Shown: piece after piece, positions 36,509-44,308 of the stretch
Layout: every line of letters starts with the position of its first letter
Position numbering within the stretch: position 1 is the first letter of the stretch
Assembly: GCA_017847835.1 (NCBI GenBank)
Contig: JAGASH010000009.1
Coordinates: 99,282-163,281, forward strand
Length of the DNA: 64,000 bases
Reading direction: 5' to 3'
Origin: Oscillospiraceae bacterium
Lineage (GTDB): Bacteria > Bacillota > Clostridia > Oscillospirales > Ruminococcaceae
Made by a program: the position numbers and the translations under genes
Notes under the pieces: model-generated
The model's database searches: none
What the model was told of the DNA's origin: nothing
Seen by the model: the letters and a program-made list of their open reading frames with translations, nothing else

Positions 36509-36585
36509 CGAGATGTGGCTCAGTTTGGTAGAGCGCTGCGTTCGGGACGCAGAGGTCGCAGGTTCGAATCCTGTCATCTCGACCA
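36509..36585 (+). tRNA. tRNA-Pro(CGG)
   Basis: CGAGATG pairs with CATCTCG, with discriminator A and encoded CCA. The anticodon stem-loop CTGCG-TTCGGGA-CGCAG gives anticodon CGG. GGTTCGAATCC forms the T-loop. Confidence 0.97.
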
Positions 36586-36588
36586 CTT

Positions 36589-36665
36589 GAGGACGGTCCG
36601 TTAGGACCGTCCTCTTCTGCGTTTTTGGATTTTTCGCACAAGCACGAAAAATCCAAAAGCCGCGG
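36589..36665 (+). repeat. tRNA-linked double-hairpin repeat, copy B
   Basis: It starts with GAGGACGGTCC-GTTA-GGACCGTCCTC, which probably also terminates the tRNA transcript. TTCTGCGTTTTT follows, then the stem GGATTTTTCG/CGAAAAATCC and AAAAGCCGCGG. The inner GGCGACA hairpin of copies A and C is missing here. Copy C starts exactly 100 bp later. Confidence 0.75.
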
Positions 36666-36688
36666 ATTGCGAAAAACTTTACTTTGCT

Positions 36689-36784
36689 GAGGACGGTCCG
36701 TTAGGACCGTCCTCTTCTGCGTTTTCGAGCGTTTCGCAGGCGACACGATGTCGCCCGTGCACGAAAAACGACAAAAGCCGCGGG
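36689..36784 (+). repeat. tRNA-linked double-hairpin repeat, copy C
   Basis: The first hairpin and TTCTGCGTTTT are identical to copy B. The inner hairpin GGCGACA-CGA-TGTCGCC is identical to copy A. The outer stem (TTTTCGAGCGTTTCG against CGAAAAACGACAAAA) is imperfect. GCCGCGG closes the unit. Further small palindromes (CTCCT/AGGAG, CGGTTTTC/GAAAACCG) continue to about 36830. No gene lies between 36586 and 36974. Confidence 0.72.
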
Positions 36785-36890
36785 TGGCTCTCCTGTTTTT
36801 AGGAGGCGGTTTTCCGAAAACGGCTTTTACGATATCTCTCCGTTATACTTGCGCCTTTTTCTCCCGTTTCACATAAGTTTCAGACGGTTA

Positions 36891-36920
36891 TTGACAAAAA
36901 GGGTGTTTGTATGGTATAAT
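36891..36920 (+). promoter_or_regulatory. sigma-A promoter of the diguanylate cyclase
   Basis: TTGACA (36891-36896), 18 bp, TATAAT (36915-36920). Confidence 0.85.
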
Positions 36921-36974
36921 AATAAAATAACATTTAGTACGCTAATGCAAAAAAATTCAATGGGGTGATTTTCA

Positions 36975-38549
36975 ATGTATCAGTGCAAGCTAAACATAAC
37001 CGTTGTCAGCGAAAACATCACGCTTCAGGCAGCGATAAAATCTGCTGCTCTTCCGGAAGACTGCGAAATTACCACAAGCTCTGTTTCCGAGCTTACAGAA
37101 AAATGCGACAAGCAGGATACAGCCGTGATTTTCGACGGTCTTGAAGCGTATCGGAAAGGCTCAGCGCTTGTCGGCGGAAAAACGCTCCGGGTACTGCTGA
37201 TAAGCACCGACAAGCTCCCGTTGGCAAACGAAATGAAAGACAAGCCCGACGAGCTCTGGACAATAGCCGAAAACAATGACAATTACGGCTTGCTCGTCTA
37301 TTACGCGGAAAAGCTTATCGCGCAAATGAAGCAGTCCTTTGATTACCGCTTGCAGACGGTTTGCTTCAACACCGCCTTTGACAGTATCCCCGACCTTGTC
37401 TGGTTCAAGGATATCAAGGGTGCTCACCTCATTGTAAACAACGGCTTCTGCGATGCTGTCGCTAAAACTAAAGAGCAGATTTACAAGCAGGGACACTATT
37501 ATATCTGGGATATTCCCAAGGAGGAATACGAACAGGGTGACTATGTTTGTCTGGAGTCGGAGGAGGTTGTCATAAACGCGCGTGAAACCTGCCTTTTTGA
37601 CGAGAAGGTCAAAACTAAGAAGGGTATGCGTCAGTTCAAGACCTACAAATCCCCGCTGATTGACGAGGACGGCACGATTTTCGGCACCTGCGGTGTTGCA
37701 AACGACGTGACTGCGCAGCACAATATCAACTCCGAGCTTGAAGTCATTCTCGACAGTATGCCCTTTGCGGTTATAATCGCCGATGAAAAGGAAGATGTTC
37801 TTGCCGCAAACGTAATGTTCTACAAGTATTTCCCCGATTACAAAGGAATTGTCGGAACAAGCATTTCTTCCTGGAAGAACAGCGTTTTCCGCGGAAAACT
37901 GGAGGACAGCGAAATAACGCTTGAAACCGAGCAGGGTATTCTCAATCTTTCCTGCAGAATTAAGCCGATAAACGGCATTTTCGAGGAAATAATCGGACAG
38001 GCGATAATCCTCACAGATGTTACAAACGAGAAAAAACGCTTTGAGCAGACTGCCTACAATGCAAACACCGATTTCCTCACGGGGCTTTCCAACAGAAGAT
38101 GTCTGTTTGAATATTTCGACAGCATAAAATACACTCCCAATATCGCAACAATTCTGATTGACCTCGACAATTTCAAAAAAGTCAACGATACATACGGTCA
38201 TAAAGCGGGCGATGACGCGCTGATTTTAACGGCGGAAATACTTCGGAAAACGTTCCCGATTGACTTTGTCGCAAGACTTGGAGGCGACGAGTTTGCAATC
38301 ATCATCAACGGTGAATGTTCCATAGATGAACTGAAACGGCAGACGGAAGACCTGCTTGCGGAAGTAAACCGCGCTTTCTCGGAAAAGACGGAATTCGGCG
38401 GTCTTGGAGCAAGTATCGGCGCTGCTGCCGAAACGGCTTATGACGGAAACGCTCACGATTTTGAAGAAATGCTGAAAAAGAGCGACAAGGCAATGTACAA
38501 TGCCAAAAATTCGGGCAAGAACAAAATCTGCTTTTTCAGCGAGGAATAA
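36975..38549 (+). CDS. PAS-GGDEF diguanylate cyclase
   Basis: The 524-residue cytoplasmic protein has an N-terminal domain of unknown type (1-120). Two PAS-like sensor domains follow (about 130-255, including VWFKDIKGAHLIVNNGF, and about 256-360). A GGDEF domain lies at about 365-522 with intact RLGGDEFAII, so c-di-GMP synthesis is expected. The inhibitory RxxD site five residues before GGDEF reads FPID, so product inhibition is probably lost. It is monocistronic with its own promoter and terminator. Confidence 0.93.
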   Translation: MYQCKLNITVVSENITLQAAIKSAALPEDCEITTSSVSELTEKCDKQDTAVIFDGLEAYRKGSALVGGKTLRVLLISTDKLPLANEMKDKPDELWTIAENNDNYGLLVYYAEKLIAQMKQSFDYRLQTVCFNTAFDSIPDLVWFKDIKGAHLIVNNGFCDAVAKTKEQIYKQGHYYIWDIPKEEYEQGDYVCLESEEVVINARETCLFDEKVKTKKGMRQFKTYKSPLIDEDGTIFGTCGVANDVTAQHNINSELEVILDSMPFAVIIADEKEDVLAANVMFYKYFPDYKGIVGTSISSWKNSVFRGKLEDSEITLETEQGILNLSCRIKPINGIFEEIIGQAIILTDVTNEKKRFEQTAYNANTDFLTGLSNRRCLFEYFDSIKYTPNIATILIDLDNFKKVNDTYGHKAGDDALILTAEILRKTFPIDFVARLGGDEFAIIINGECSIDELKRQTEDLLAEVNRAFSEKTEFGGLGASIGAAAETAYDGNAHDFEEMLKKSDKAMYNAKNSGKNKICFFSEE

Positions 38550-38552
38550 CTT

Positions 38553-38589
38553 AAAACCACCGGCAGGCTCAGTCGGTGGTTTTCTTTTC
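38553..38589 (+). terminator. Terminator after diguanylate cyclase
   Basis: AAAACCACCG/CGGTGGTTTT stem followed by CTTTTC. Confidence 0.8.
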
Positions 38590-38619
38590 GTTATTGCACG
38601 GATAAATTTCAGAGAAATA

Positions 38620-38648
38620 TTGAAATATTTTCACAAATGTGATATAAT
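38620..38648 (+). promoter_or_regulatory. Promoter of the cysteine hydrolase gene
   Basis: TTGAAA (38620-38625), 17 bp, TATAAT (38643-38648). Confidence 0.78.
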
Positions 38649-38684
38649 TACATCAAAATCAAAATGATACCGGGAGGTGTTTTT

Positions 38685-39218
38685 ATGGTGCTTTTGGTTG
38701 TGGATACGCAAAAAGCGATTACAAACAGCGAGCTGTATAATTTCGATTTGTTCGTTTCACACGTCGGAGAGCTGATAGAAAAAGCCCGCGAGAATGATAC
38801 CGAGGTTATCTTTGTAAGACACGACGACGGTATCGGAAGCGAGCTTGAAAAAGGAAGCGACGGATTTCAAATCTTTGAGGGATTTCAGCCCGCGAAAAAT
38901 GAAAAAATCTTCGACAAGAACTCAAACAGCGCATTCAGAAACACGGGACTTTTGGAATATCTGCGGCAAAAAAACGAGAGCAAGGTTATGATTGTCGGGC
39001 TTCAGACGGAGTACTGCATTGACGCGACAATAAAAGCGGGCTTTGAGCACGGATTTAAAATGATTGTCCCCGAAAACACAAACAGCACCTTTGATAATCG
39101 GTTTATGTCCGCAGAAAAAACCTATCGGTACTACAACGATTTTATCTGGAAAGAAAGATACGCGAGATGTGTTTCTTTCGGCGAAGCGACAGAGTTGTTA
39201 ATCAGCGGAAAGGAATGA
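38685..39218 (+). CDS. Isochorismatase-like cysteine hydrolase
   Basis: The fold's catalytic triad is visible: Asp8 (VVDTQKA), a lysine in PAKNEKIFDKNSNSAF, and Cys in GLQTEYCID (about residue 110). Relatives hydrolyse nicotinamide, isochorismate or N-carbamoyl compounds. The substrate is not evident from context. The ATG at 38685 has GGGAGG at the right distance. It is 177 residues long. Confidence 0.9.
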   Translation: MVLLVVDTQKAITNSELYNFDLFVSHVGELIEKARENDTEVIFVRHDDGIGSELEKGSDGFQIFEGFQPAKNEKIFDKNSNSAFRNTGLLEYLRQKNESKVMIVGLQTEYCIDATIKAGFEHGFKMIVPENTNSTFDNRFMSAEKTYRYYNDFIWKERYARCVSFGEATELLISGKE

Positions 39219-39299
39219 AAATTATGGACGAGTTAAAAATCGCGTTCTTGCAAAGGGAACGCTTTTCGGGAAATATCAGCGAAAGCACAACTGAACAAC

Positions 39300-39328
39300 A
39301 AAACCGCCCTTTAAAAGAGCGGTTTTTT
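39300..39328. terminator. Terminator between convergent genes
   Basis: AAAACCGC/GCGGTTTT stem followed by TT. Confidence 0.8.
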
Positions 39329-39335
39329 CTATGTA

Positions 39336-40696
39336 TCAGCGGAAGGATTTTACCACGTCGTCCATTTTCCGTGCGTTTTCGGCAACCTCCGAAGCGATGA
39401 CGTTTGATTGCTCCGAGGTCTGCGATGTCTGACCCACAATCGCGGAAATATGCTCGATACGCTCCATTATTGCCGCGGCAGATTTCGTCTGCTTTTCGGT
39501 CATCTCGGTGATAATGCGCGAGTGCTCTGCGCTTTCCTCTGCCGTTTCAATAACCTTATCCATACATTTCGCGACATTGTCTGCGATATCCTTGCCGCGT
39601 TTTACCGCGTCAAGCGAAGCGTCGATTAGCTTTGCGGTGCTGCTTACAGCCTCCTGCGACTTTGTAGCGAGGTTTCTTACCTCCTCGGCAACAACAGAAA
39701 ATCCCTTGCCCATTTCACCTGCGCGCGCAGCCTCGATTGACGCATTGAGCGCGAGAATATTCGTCTGGAAAGCGATGTCCTCAATTGCCGCGACGATATT
39801 TCTGATTTGCTCGGTGCTCTGCTCAATCTCCTCATAAGCCGAAAGCATATTTTCATTTCCGAATTGCTTTCGTTGAGCATTTCCGTTGAGCGTTTCGAGG
39901 AGTTTTCCGCTTGCTCTGCCTCTGCAAGAGTGTTGCTGCTTTCGGACGTTATGGCAGCGATATCCTCAGAAACAAGCGAAATTGAATTCTGCTGGGTTTC
40001 CGCAGCCTCGTTAATATCACGGGCGATATCAAGCATTTTATCCGCAGAGGTGTTGACAGCCATTGAAATTTCAGCGATTTTTGAAACGATTTCGGACTGC
40101 TGTTTGTTCATTTCCTCGGTTTCGTCCATCTGGCTCTGAACCTGTTCAAGGAGCTTGTCGGCGTCGGATTTTGCGCTCTGAGCGTCACCGATAAATCTCA
40201 GGGAACACTTGACAAGATAAACGACAAGAAAAGCGCCGATATTTATCCCGACCAAGCCTTTGAGAAGAAATTCAAGGCTCTGTCCGCCATAGAAAAACTC
40301 GTTGAAAAACAGTCCCGCAATGCAGGCTGTATCCATTACAATCCAGTGTGCAATCAGGTTTTTCGTGTTATAATAAATGGCAACAATTGCCATAGAAGCC
40401 AGAAGCAGCGGGAACATTGAGTGAAGCTCGTGCTTTGCCGTTGACATCACAAGAATTATCAGGCACTGCACTTGTGAGAGAATTATTCCCCGAAAAACCC
40501 TGTCTTTCTTGTCGCGAAGCAATCGTACAGCAAGGCAAACCAAGCCGCCCAGCACAATCATAATCACTCCGAGGACAATTGCCCCCGCGACCATATTGAT
40601 TACTCCGAAAACCACAACGCAGAACAATACAATAGCAGAGTGTATCGTCACCATTTTCTCGGAAACAGAGGAAGATATATTCGCTTTTCCGCCCAT
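39336..40696 (-). pseudogene. Frameshifted membrane chemoreceptor
   Basis: Two overlapping reading frames together make one methyl-accepting protein. The upstream frame carries about six hydrophobic segments (residues about 18-165) and the first half of the signalling coiled coil. The downstream frame carries the hairpin tip ([27 protein letters not shown]) and the C-terminal half. The switch falls at a four-A run on the coding strand (39850-39853): after NSEMK the sequence should continue [11 protein letters not shown], which needs one extra base. It is either a recent mutation or a sequencing error. Without the tip the product could not signal. Confidence 0.85.
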
Positions 40697-40749
40697 TTTT
40701 GCAACTCCTTTTACATAAATTATCTTGAGTAAGGCACAACTTCCCGTAT

Positions 40750-40778
40750 ATTATAACATTTTATCAAAAAAATGTCAA
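40750..40778 (-). promoter_or_regulatory. sigma-A promoter of the frameshifted chemoreceptor
   Basis: TTGACA (40773-40778), 17 bp, TATAAT (40750-40755), intact despite the broken gene. Confidence 0.85.
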
Positions 40779-40863
40779 GACAATCTCCAAAACAATGCCC
40801 GAGCACAAATGAACCTTTGCCGGCAAACGTATTTTCGGGATTTCCGACGGGAAGCTCGCGATA

Positions 40864-42576
40864 TTACCCTCCTATCATCATTTCGTATGTAACGCCGTAC
40901 TTTTTCGCAATATCCATTGCATAGGACAATCCGTCGGGCGGCGCGACTTCCAGCTTAAACGAGCGTTTTCCGTCCTCGCTTTTAACGACAAGAGAAGATA
41001 CCCCTGCACCGTCCGAGCCAAGCTCGGAAGCGTCTGCGGCAAGTTTGTGCATATGCGTGTTGTAGATAGTTCTCACCTGTTTTTTTGCAAGCGCGCGAAC
41101 AGCGTCCCTCGCGATATAATATCCTTCCTCGAAGGACGTTGTGGAGAAGGTTTCGTTCATCAGAAGCAGACTTTCCGATGTGCAGCCGCCGAAAATCTCC
41201 TTAAATCTTATGCACTCCTCGCCAAGTCTGCCGAGGTCCATAGTTTTGTCCTCGTCTGCGGGAAAGTGAGTGTAAATGCAGTCCGCAGGACAAAACTCAA
41301 ACTCCGAAGCAGGAACGTAAATTCCTCCCTGTGCCAGAACAAACAACAGCCCGACAGCCTGAGTTGCCGTGGTTTTTCCGCCGCGGTTTGCTCCCGTCAG
41401 GATATAGACGGTGTGTTCCTTGTCAAAAACAAGGTCGTTTCGGACGATTTCGTTATGGTCGGGAATATTTACCGCTAATTTGAGATTATAGAAGCCGAGT
41501 GCGTTCATAGAAACACCGCTGCCCGAAATCCGAGCCTCGCAGAAAGGAAATCCCTTTTCCATACAAGTCCCGATAAACTCCGCCATTCTGATGTAATAGA
41601 CAAATTCGGGGATAATGCCCGAAATGTCCGCGACAACAACCGAAGCGTATTTCGTAATCGTGTCGCGAAGCCTTCTCACGAGGTTATCGAGCAGTTTGTT
41701 TATCACGTTTTCAAGGTGGAACGTGGTATTGTTTATTCCGTCGCCCATAGGCACGGAAACCAGCGTGGATTTAGTTTTGAGGTCCATAGGACTTTTCGCG
41801 TCCGACATTACGGCTGCCGTTTTTTCAAGAAACGCAAGAAATCCCGGGTCACGGCGCTGTTCAACGGGCTGATAGTGCATATCTCCGTTCCATTCCGAGC
41901 CTTTGTGAATTTTATCCTTTGAAGCAAGCGCGTCCGAAAAGCTGCTGAAAATATTCGACTTTTTAAACGGCTTGTCATTCACGGAAATAAGTCCCATACT
42001 CACAGCTTCAAAGCGTTCGTTGACGTTAATTCCGACGGTTACGCTCTGAATATCCGAGGTTTCCGCTTTGATTGCGGCAATGTCCTTTTTCATCTCCGCA
42101 AAGCAGGCGTCGTTGTAGAGCTCCTCGATATGCGACCTGAACGCGGCAAGTCCCGCAGCGGTGATATCCTCTCCCGACAGGCACTCTTTCATATCTTCCA
42201 CGCATTTTATGTAATCGCTCAGCTCTTCAAGGCGGTGCATAAGGTGCCAGAGCCCCAGCTTTTCGTCGGTTTCGATGTGCAAAAGCCCGTATTCGCGGAT
42301 AAACTCGACCTTGTCAAACAGCTCGGACAGCCGCTTTCTGAGCTGCGGAAGTCTGAGCAGATTTGCAAAAATCTCCTGTCGGTAACGAGTGGTTTCGGGG
42401 TCCGACGTCATCTCCGACAAAATCCGCATTATGAGCTTCTGCTCCTTTGCGTCATCGGTAATCTTTTTGCAGATGTTGTCAAGTCCGAGGTCGTGACAGG
42501 CAGCCGCCGACAGATTTTTGCAGCTCGTTTTGCCGCTGTCGGGATACAGTAAGCTGAATGTTCCGATGTTGTTCAT
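40864..42576 (-). CDS. MutS-like ATPase lacking mismatch-binding domain
   Basis: The C-terminal ABC-type ATPase of MutS proteins is present: Walker A GANRGGKTT (about residue 400), Walker B region LLLMNETFSTTS in which the usual DE is NE, and a final HMHKLA switch. The N-terminal 350 residues resemble MutS core and lever helices but lack the FxE mismatch-recognition domain and any Smr nuclease. A role in mismatch repair is therefore unlikely. The ATG at 42576 has GGAGG at proper distance. That RBS would be inside the gene if the upstream in-frame ATG (42591) were used. It is 570 residues long. Confidence 0.85.
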   Translation of the reverse strand: MNNIGTFSLLYPDSGKTSCKNLSAAACHDLGLDNICKKITDDAKEQKLIMRILSEMTSDPETTRYRQEIFANLLRLPQLRKRLSELFDKVEFIREYGLLHIETDEKLGLWHLMHRLEELSDYIKCVEDMKECLSGEDITAAGLAAFRSHIEELYNDACFAEMKKDIAAIKAETSDIQSVTVGINVNERFEAVSMGLISVNDKPFKKSNIFSSFSDALASKDKIHKGSEWNGDMHYQPVEQRRDPGFLAFLEKTAAVMSDAKSPMDLKTKSTLVSVPMGDGINNTTFHLENVINKLLDNLVRRLRDTITKYASVVVADISGIIPEFVYYIRMAEFIGTCMEKGFPFCEARISGSGVSMNALGFYNLKLAVNIPDHNEIVRNDLVFDKEHTVYILTGANRGGKTTATQAVGLLFVLAQGGIYVPASEFEFCPADCIYTHFPADEDKTMDLGRLGEECIRFKEIFGGCTSESLLLMNETFSTTSFEEGYYIARDAVRALAKKQVRTIYNTHMHKLAADASELGSDGAGVSSLVVKSEDGKRSFKLEVAPPDGLSYAMDIAKKYGVTYEMMIGG

Positions 42577-42621
42577 AGTATCGTCCTCCATAACCGCAAA
42601 ATCCGAAAATGTTCTGTATTT

Positions 42622-42650
42622 ATTTTATCACATCTTTTTGTAAAAATCAA
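42622..42650 (-). promoter_or_regulatory. Promoter of the MutS-like gene
   Basis: TTGATT (42645-42650), 17 bp, TAAAAT (42622-42627). Confidence 0.7.
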
Positions 42651-42676
42651 CAGAAATGTTTCTTTTTTTCGGATTT

Positions 42677-43336
42677 TCAGAGCAAGGTAAATCTGTTCCT
42701 TTCAAATAGGATAAGCCCGTCGTCACGCATTTTGCAAAGCTCGTTTGACATCGCGCTTCGGTCAACCGACAGGAAATCCGCGAGCTGCTGACGATTGAAC
42801 GGAATGGAAAAACTCGCGCTGTTTTGCTTTTTTGCCTGCTCCGAAAGATAGGAAATCAGCTTTTCGCGCGTGGTGCGCTTGGACATATACCCGAGCTTTC
42901 GCACAAGTTTTCGGTTTTTCTCGGAAATTTCACAAAAAAGATTTTGCACGACAATCGTGTGAAAACGGCACGCAGACGAGCAGGTCGTGAGAACACGCTT
43001 CACGTCAAAGGAAACAACAGCGCTGTCCGTCACGGCAGCCACATCATTCAAAAGCGTTTCGCTTTCGGACGTGACAAAAGCCTCTCCGAACATTTCTCCC
43101 GGCGATATTTCTCCGAGAATGCTTCTGTTCCCCCAATAATCGTCGTTTTGTATATGAAGATTTCCTTCGGCAAGAACCAGAATGCTGCTCAGACGTTCAC
43201 CCTGCCTCAGCACAAATTCGCCTTTTTTATATTCGCGAAAGCTCGCTCCCAGACAGGACAGCATTGATGAAATTTCATCGTCACGAACTCCCGAAAAGAG
43301 CTTTGATTTTTTGAGAATTGGAATAAATTGTTCCAT
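42677..43336 (-). CDS. Crp/Fnr-family transcriptional regulator
   Basis: The 219-residue protein has a cyclic-nucleotide-binding-like beta roll (about 10-125) and a winged HTH (about 150-215, FNRQQLADFLSVDRSAMSNEL). It lacks the Fnr N-terminal cysteine cluster and the full cAMP-binding signature. It is divergent from the Fe-S protein gene at 43470. In many clostridia this regulator type controls hydroxylamine reductase, but hcp is not in the window. Confidence 0.93.
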   Translation of the reverse strand: MEQFIPILKKSKLFSGVRDDEISSMLSCLGASFREYKKGEFVLRQGERLSSILVLAEGNLHIQNDDYWGNRSILGEISPGEMFGEAFVTSESETLLNDVAAVTDSAVVSFDVKRVLTTCSSACRFHTIVVQNLFCEISEKNRKLVRKLGYMSKRTTREKLISYLSEQAKKQNSASFSIPFNRQQLADFLSVDRSAMSNELCKMRDDGLILFERNRFTLL

Positions 43337-43380
43337 AAAAACAGCCTTTCTGTTGTAAAAACAACCGACTTTCTGATGAT

Positions 43381-43409
43381 ATTATAGTATAATTTAATCG
43401 ACAAGTCAA
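43381..43409 (-). promoter_or_regulatory. sigma-A promoter of the Crp/Fnr gene
   Basis: TTGACT (43404-43409), 17 bp, TATAAT (43381-43386). Confidence 0.82.
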
Positions 43410-43469
43410 GGACGCAGAAAAAATCTGCTGACGTGATAATAAAATTATTTCCGGAAAAGGAGAAAAAAT

Positions 43470-44162
43470 ATGATAAGAAAAATCATCAGAATAGACGAAG
43501 AAAAGTGCAACGGCTGCGGAGCGTGCGCAAACGCTTGTCACGAGGGCGCAATTGAAATGGTTGACGGAAAGGCACGGCTTACTCGCGAGGATTACTGCGA
43601 CGGGCTCGGTGACTGCCTGCCCGCGTGCCCGACAAATGCGATTTCCTTTGAGGAACGCGAAGCGCCCGCTTATGACGAGGCTGCCGTTCTTGCGGAAAAA
43701 GCAAAAAAACACAGCTCTCTTCCCTGCGGCTGTCCGGGAACGCAGTCAAAAGCGATTAAGCGCGAGGATAATTCCCGCGCTGCGTCCGCTCCCGCTGAAA
43801 GTCAGCTCTCGCAGTGGCCTGTGCAGATAAAGCTCGTTCCGGTAAACGCGCCGTATTTTGACGGGGCAAATCTGCTTGTCGCAGCGGACTGCACGGCTTT
43901 TGCCTATGGAAGCTTCCACAGCGATTTCATCAGAAATCACATCACCCTTATAGGCTGCCCGAAACTCGACGAGGGAGATTATGCGGAAAAACTGACGGCG
44001 ATTATCGCGAACAACAACATAAAAAGCGTGACGGTTGTCCGTATGGAAGTGCCTTGCTGCGGCGGTATCGAAAACGCAGTTAAACGTGCGCTTCAGGCAA
44101 GCGGGAAGTTTATCCCGTGGAGAGTTGCCGTAATTTCAACGGACGGAAAAATTCTTGACTGA
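43470..44162 (+). CDS. 4Fe-4S dicluster protein
   Basis: The N-terminus has a ferredoxin-like pair of clusters: CNGCGACANAC (about residues 13-23) and CDGLGDCLPACP (about 46-57). PCGCPG follows near residue 86. The C-terminal 100 residues form a domain with LVAADCTAFAYG and VPCCGGIE, found in conserved clostridial proteins next to Crp-family regulators. Electron transfer or redox sensing is likely, and the partner is unknown. AAAGGAG precedes the ATG. A TTTCCGGAAA palindrome just upstream (43449-43458) could be the regulator's site. Confidence 0.85.
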   Translation: MIRKIIRIDEEKCNGCGACANACHEGAIEMVDGKARLTREDYCDGLGDCLPACPTNAISFEEREAPAYDEAAVLAEKAKKHSSLPCGCPGTQSKAIKREDNSRAASAPAESQLSQWPVQIKLVPVNAPYFDGANLLVAADCTAFAYGSFHSDFIRNHITLIGCPKLDEGDYAEKLTAIIANNNIKSVTVVRMEVPCCGGIENAVKRALQASGKFIPWRVAVISTDGKILD

Positions 44163-44190
44163 CGGTTTATTCGCATATCGGATTATACTT

Positions 44191-44220
44191 AAAGCGCGCT
44201 GAAATATGCGCGCTTTTTTT
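44191..44220 (+). terminator. Terminator after the Fe-S protein gene
   Basis: AAAGCGCGC/GCGCGCTTT stem followed by TTTT. Confidence 0.9.
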
Positions 44221-44234
44221 CGGCAAAAAAACAT

Positions 44235-44263
44235 TTGACAAGAGCCGCAGGAAGTGCTATAAT
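44235..44263 (+). promoter_or_regulatory. sigma-A promoter of the alcohol dehydrogenase/reductase operon
   Basis: TTGACA (44235-44240), 17 bp, TATAAT (44258-44263), about 45 bp before the first ATG. Confidence 0.9.
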
Positions 44264-44308
44264 GTAAATAAACATTATGTGTAGTAAGCAACAAAAGGAG
44301 AAATAACA

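Noticed and set aside
39225..39330. Small ORF beginning MDELKIAFLQRERF after the hydrolase gene
   Set aside because: It has a weak RBS, runs into the terminator hairpin and has no sensible end.
40864..42576. MutS2
   Set aside because: It has no C-terminal Smr nuclease domain and a different Walker B sequence.
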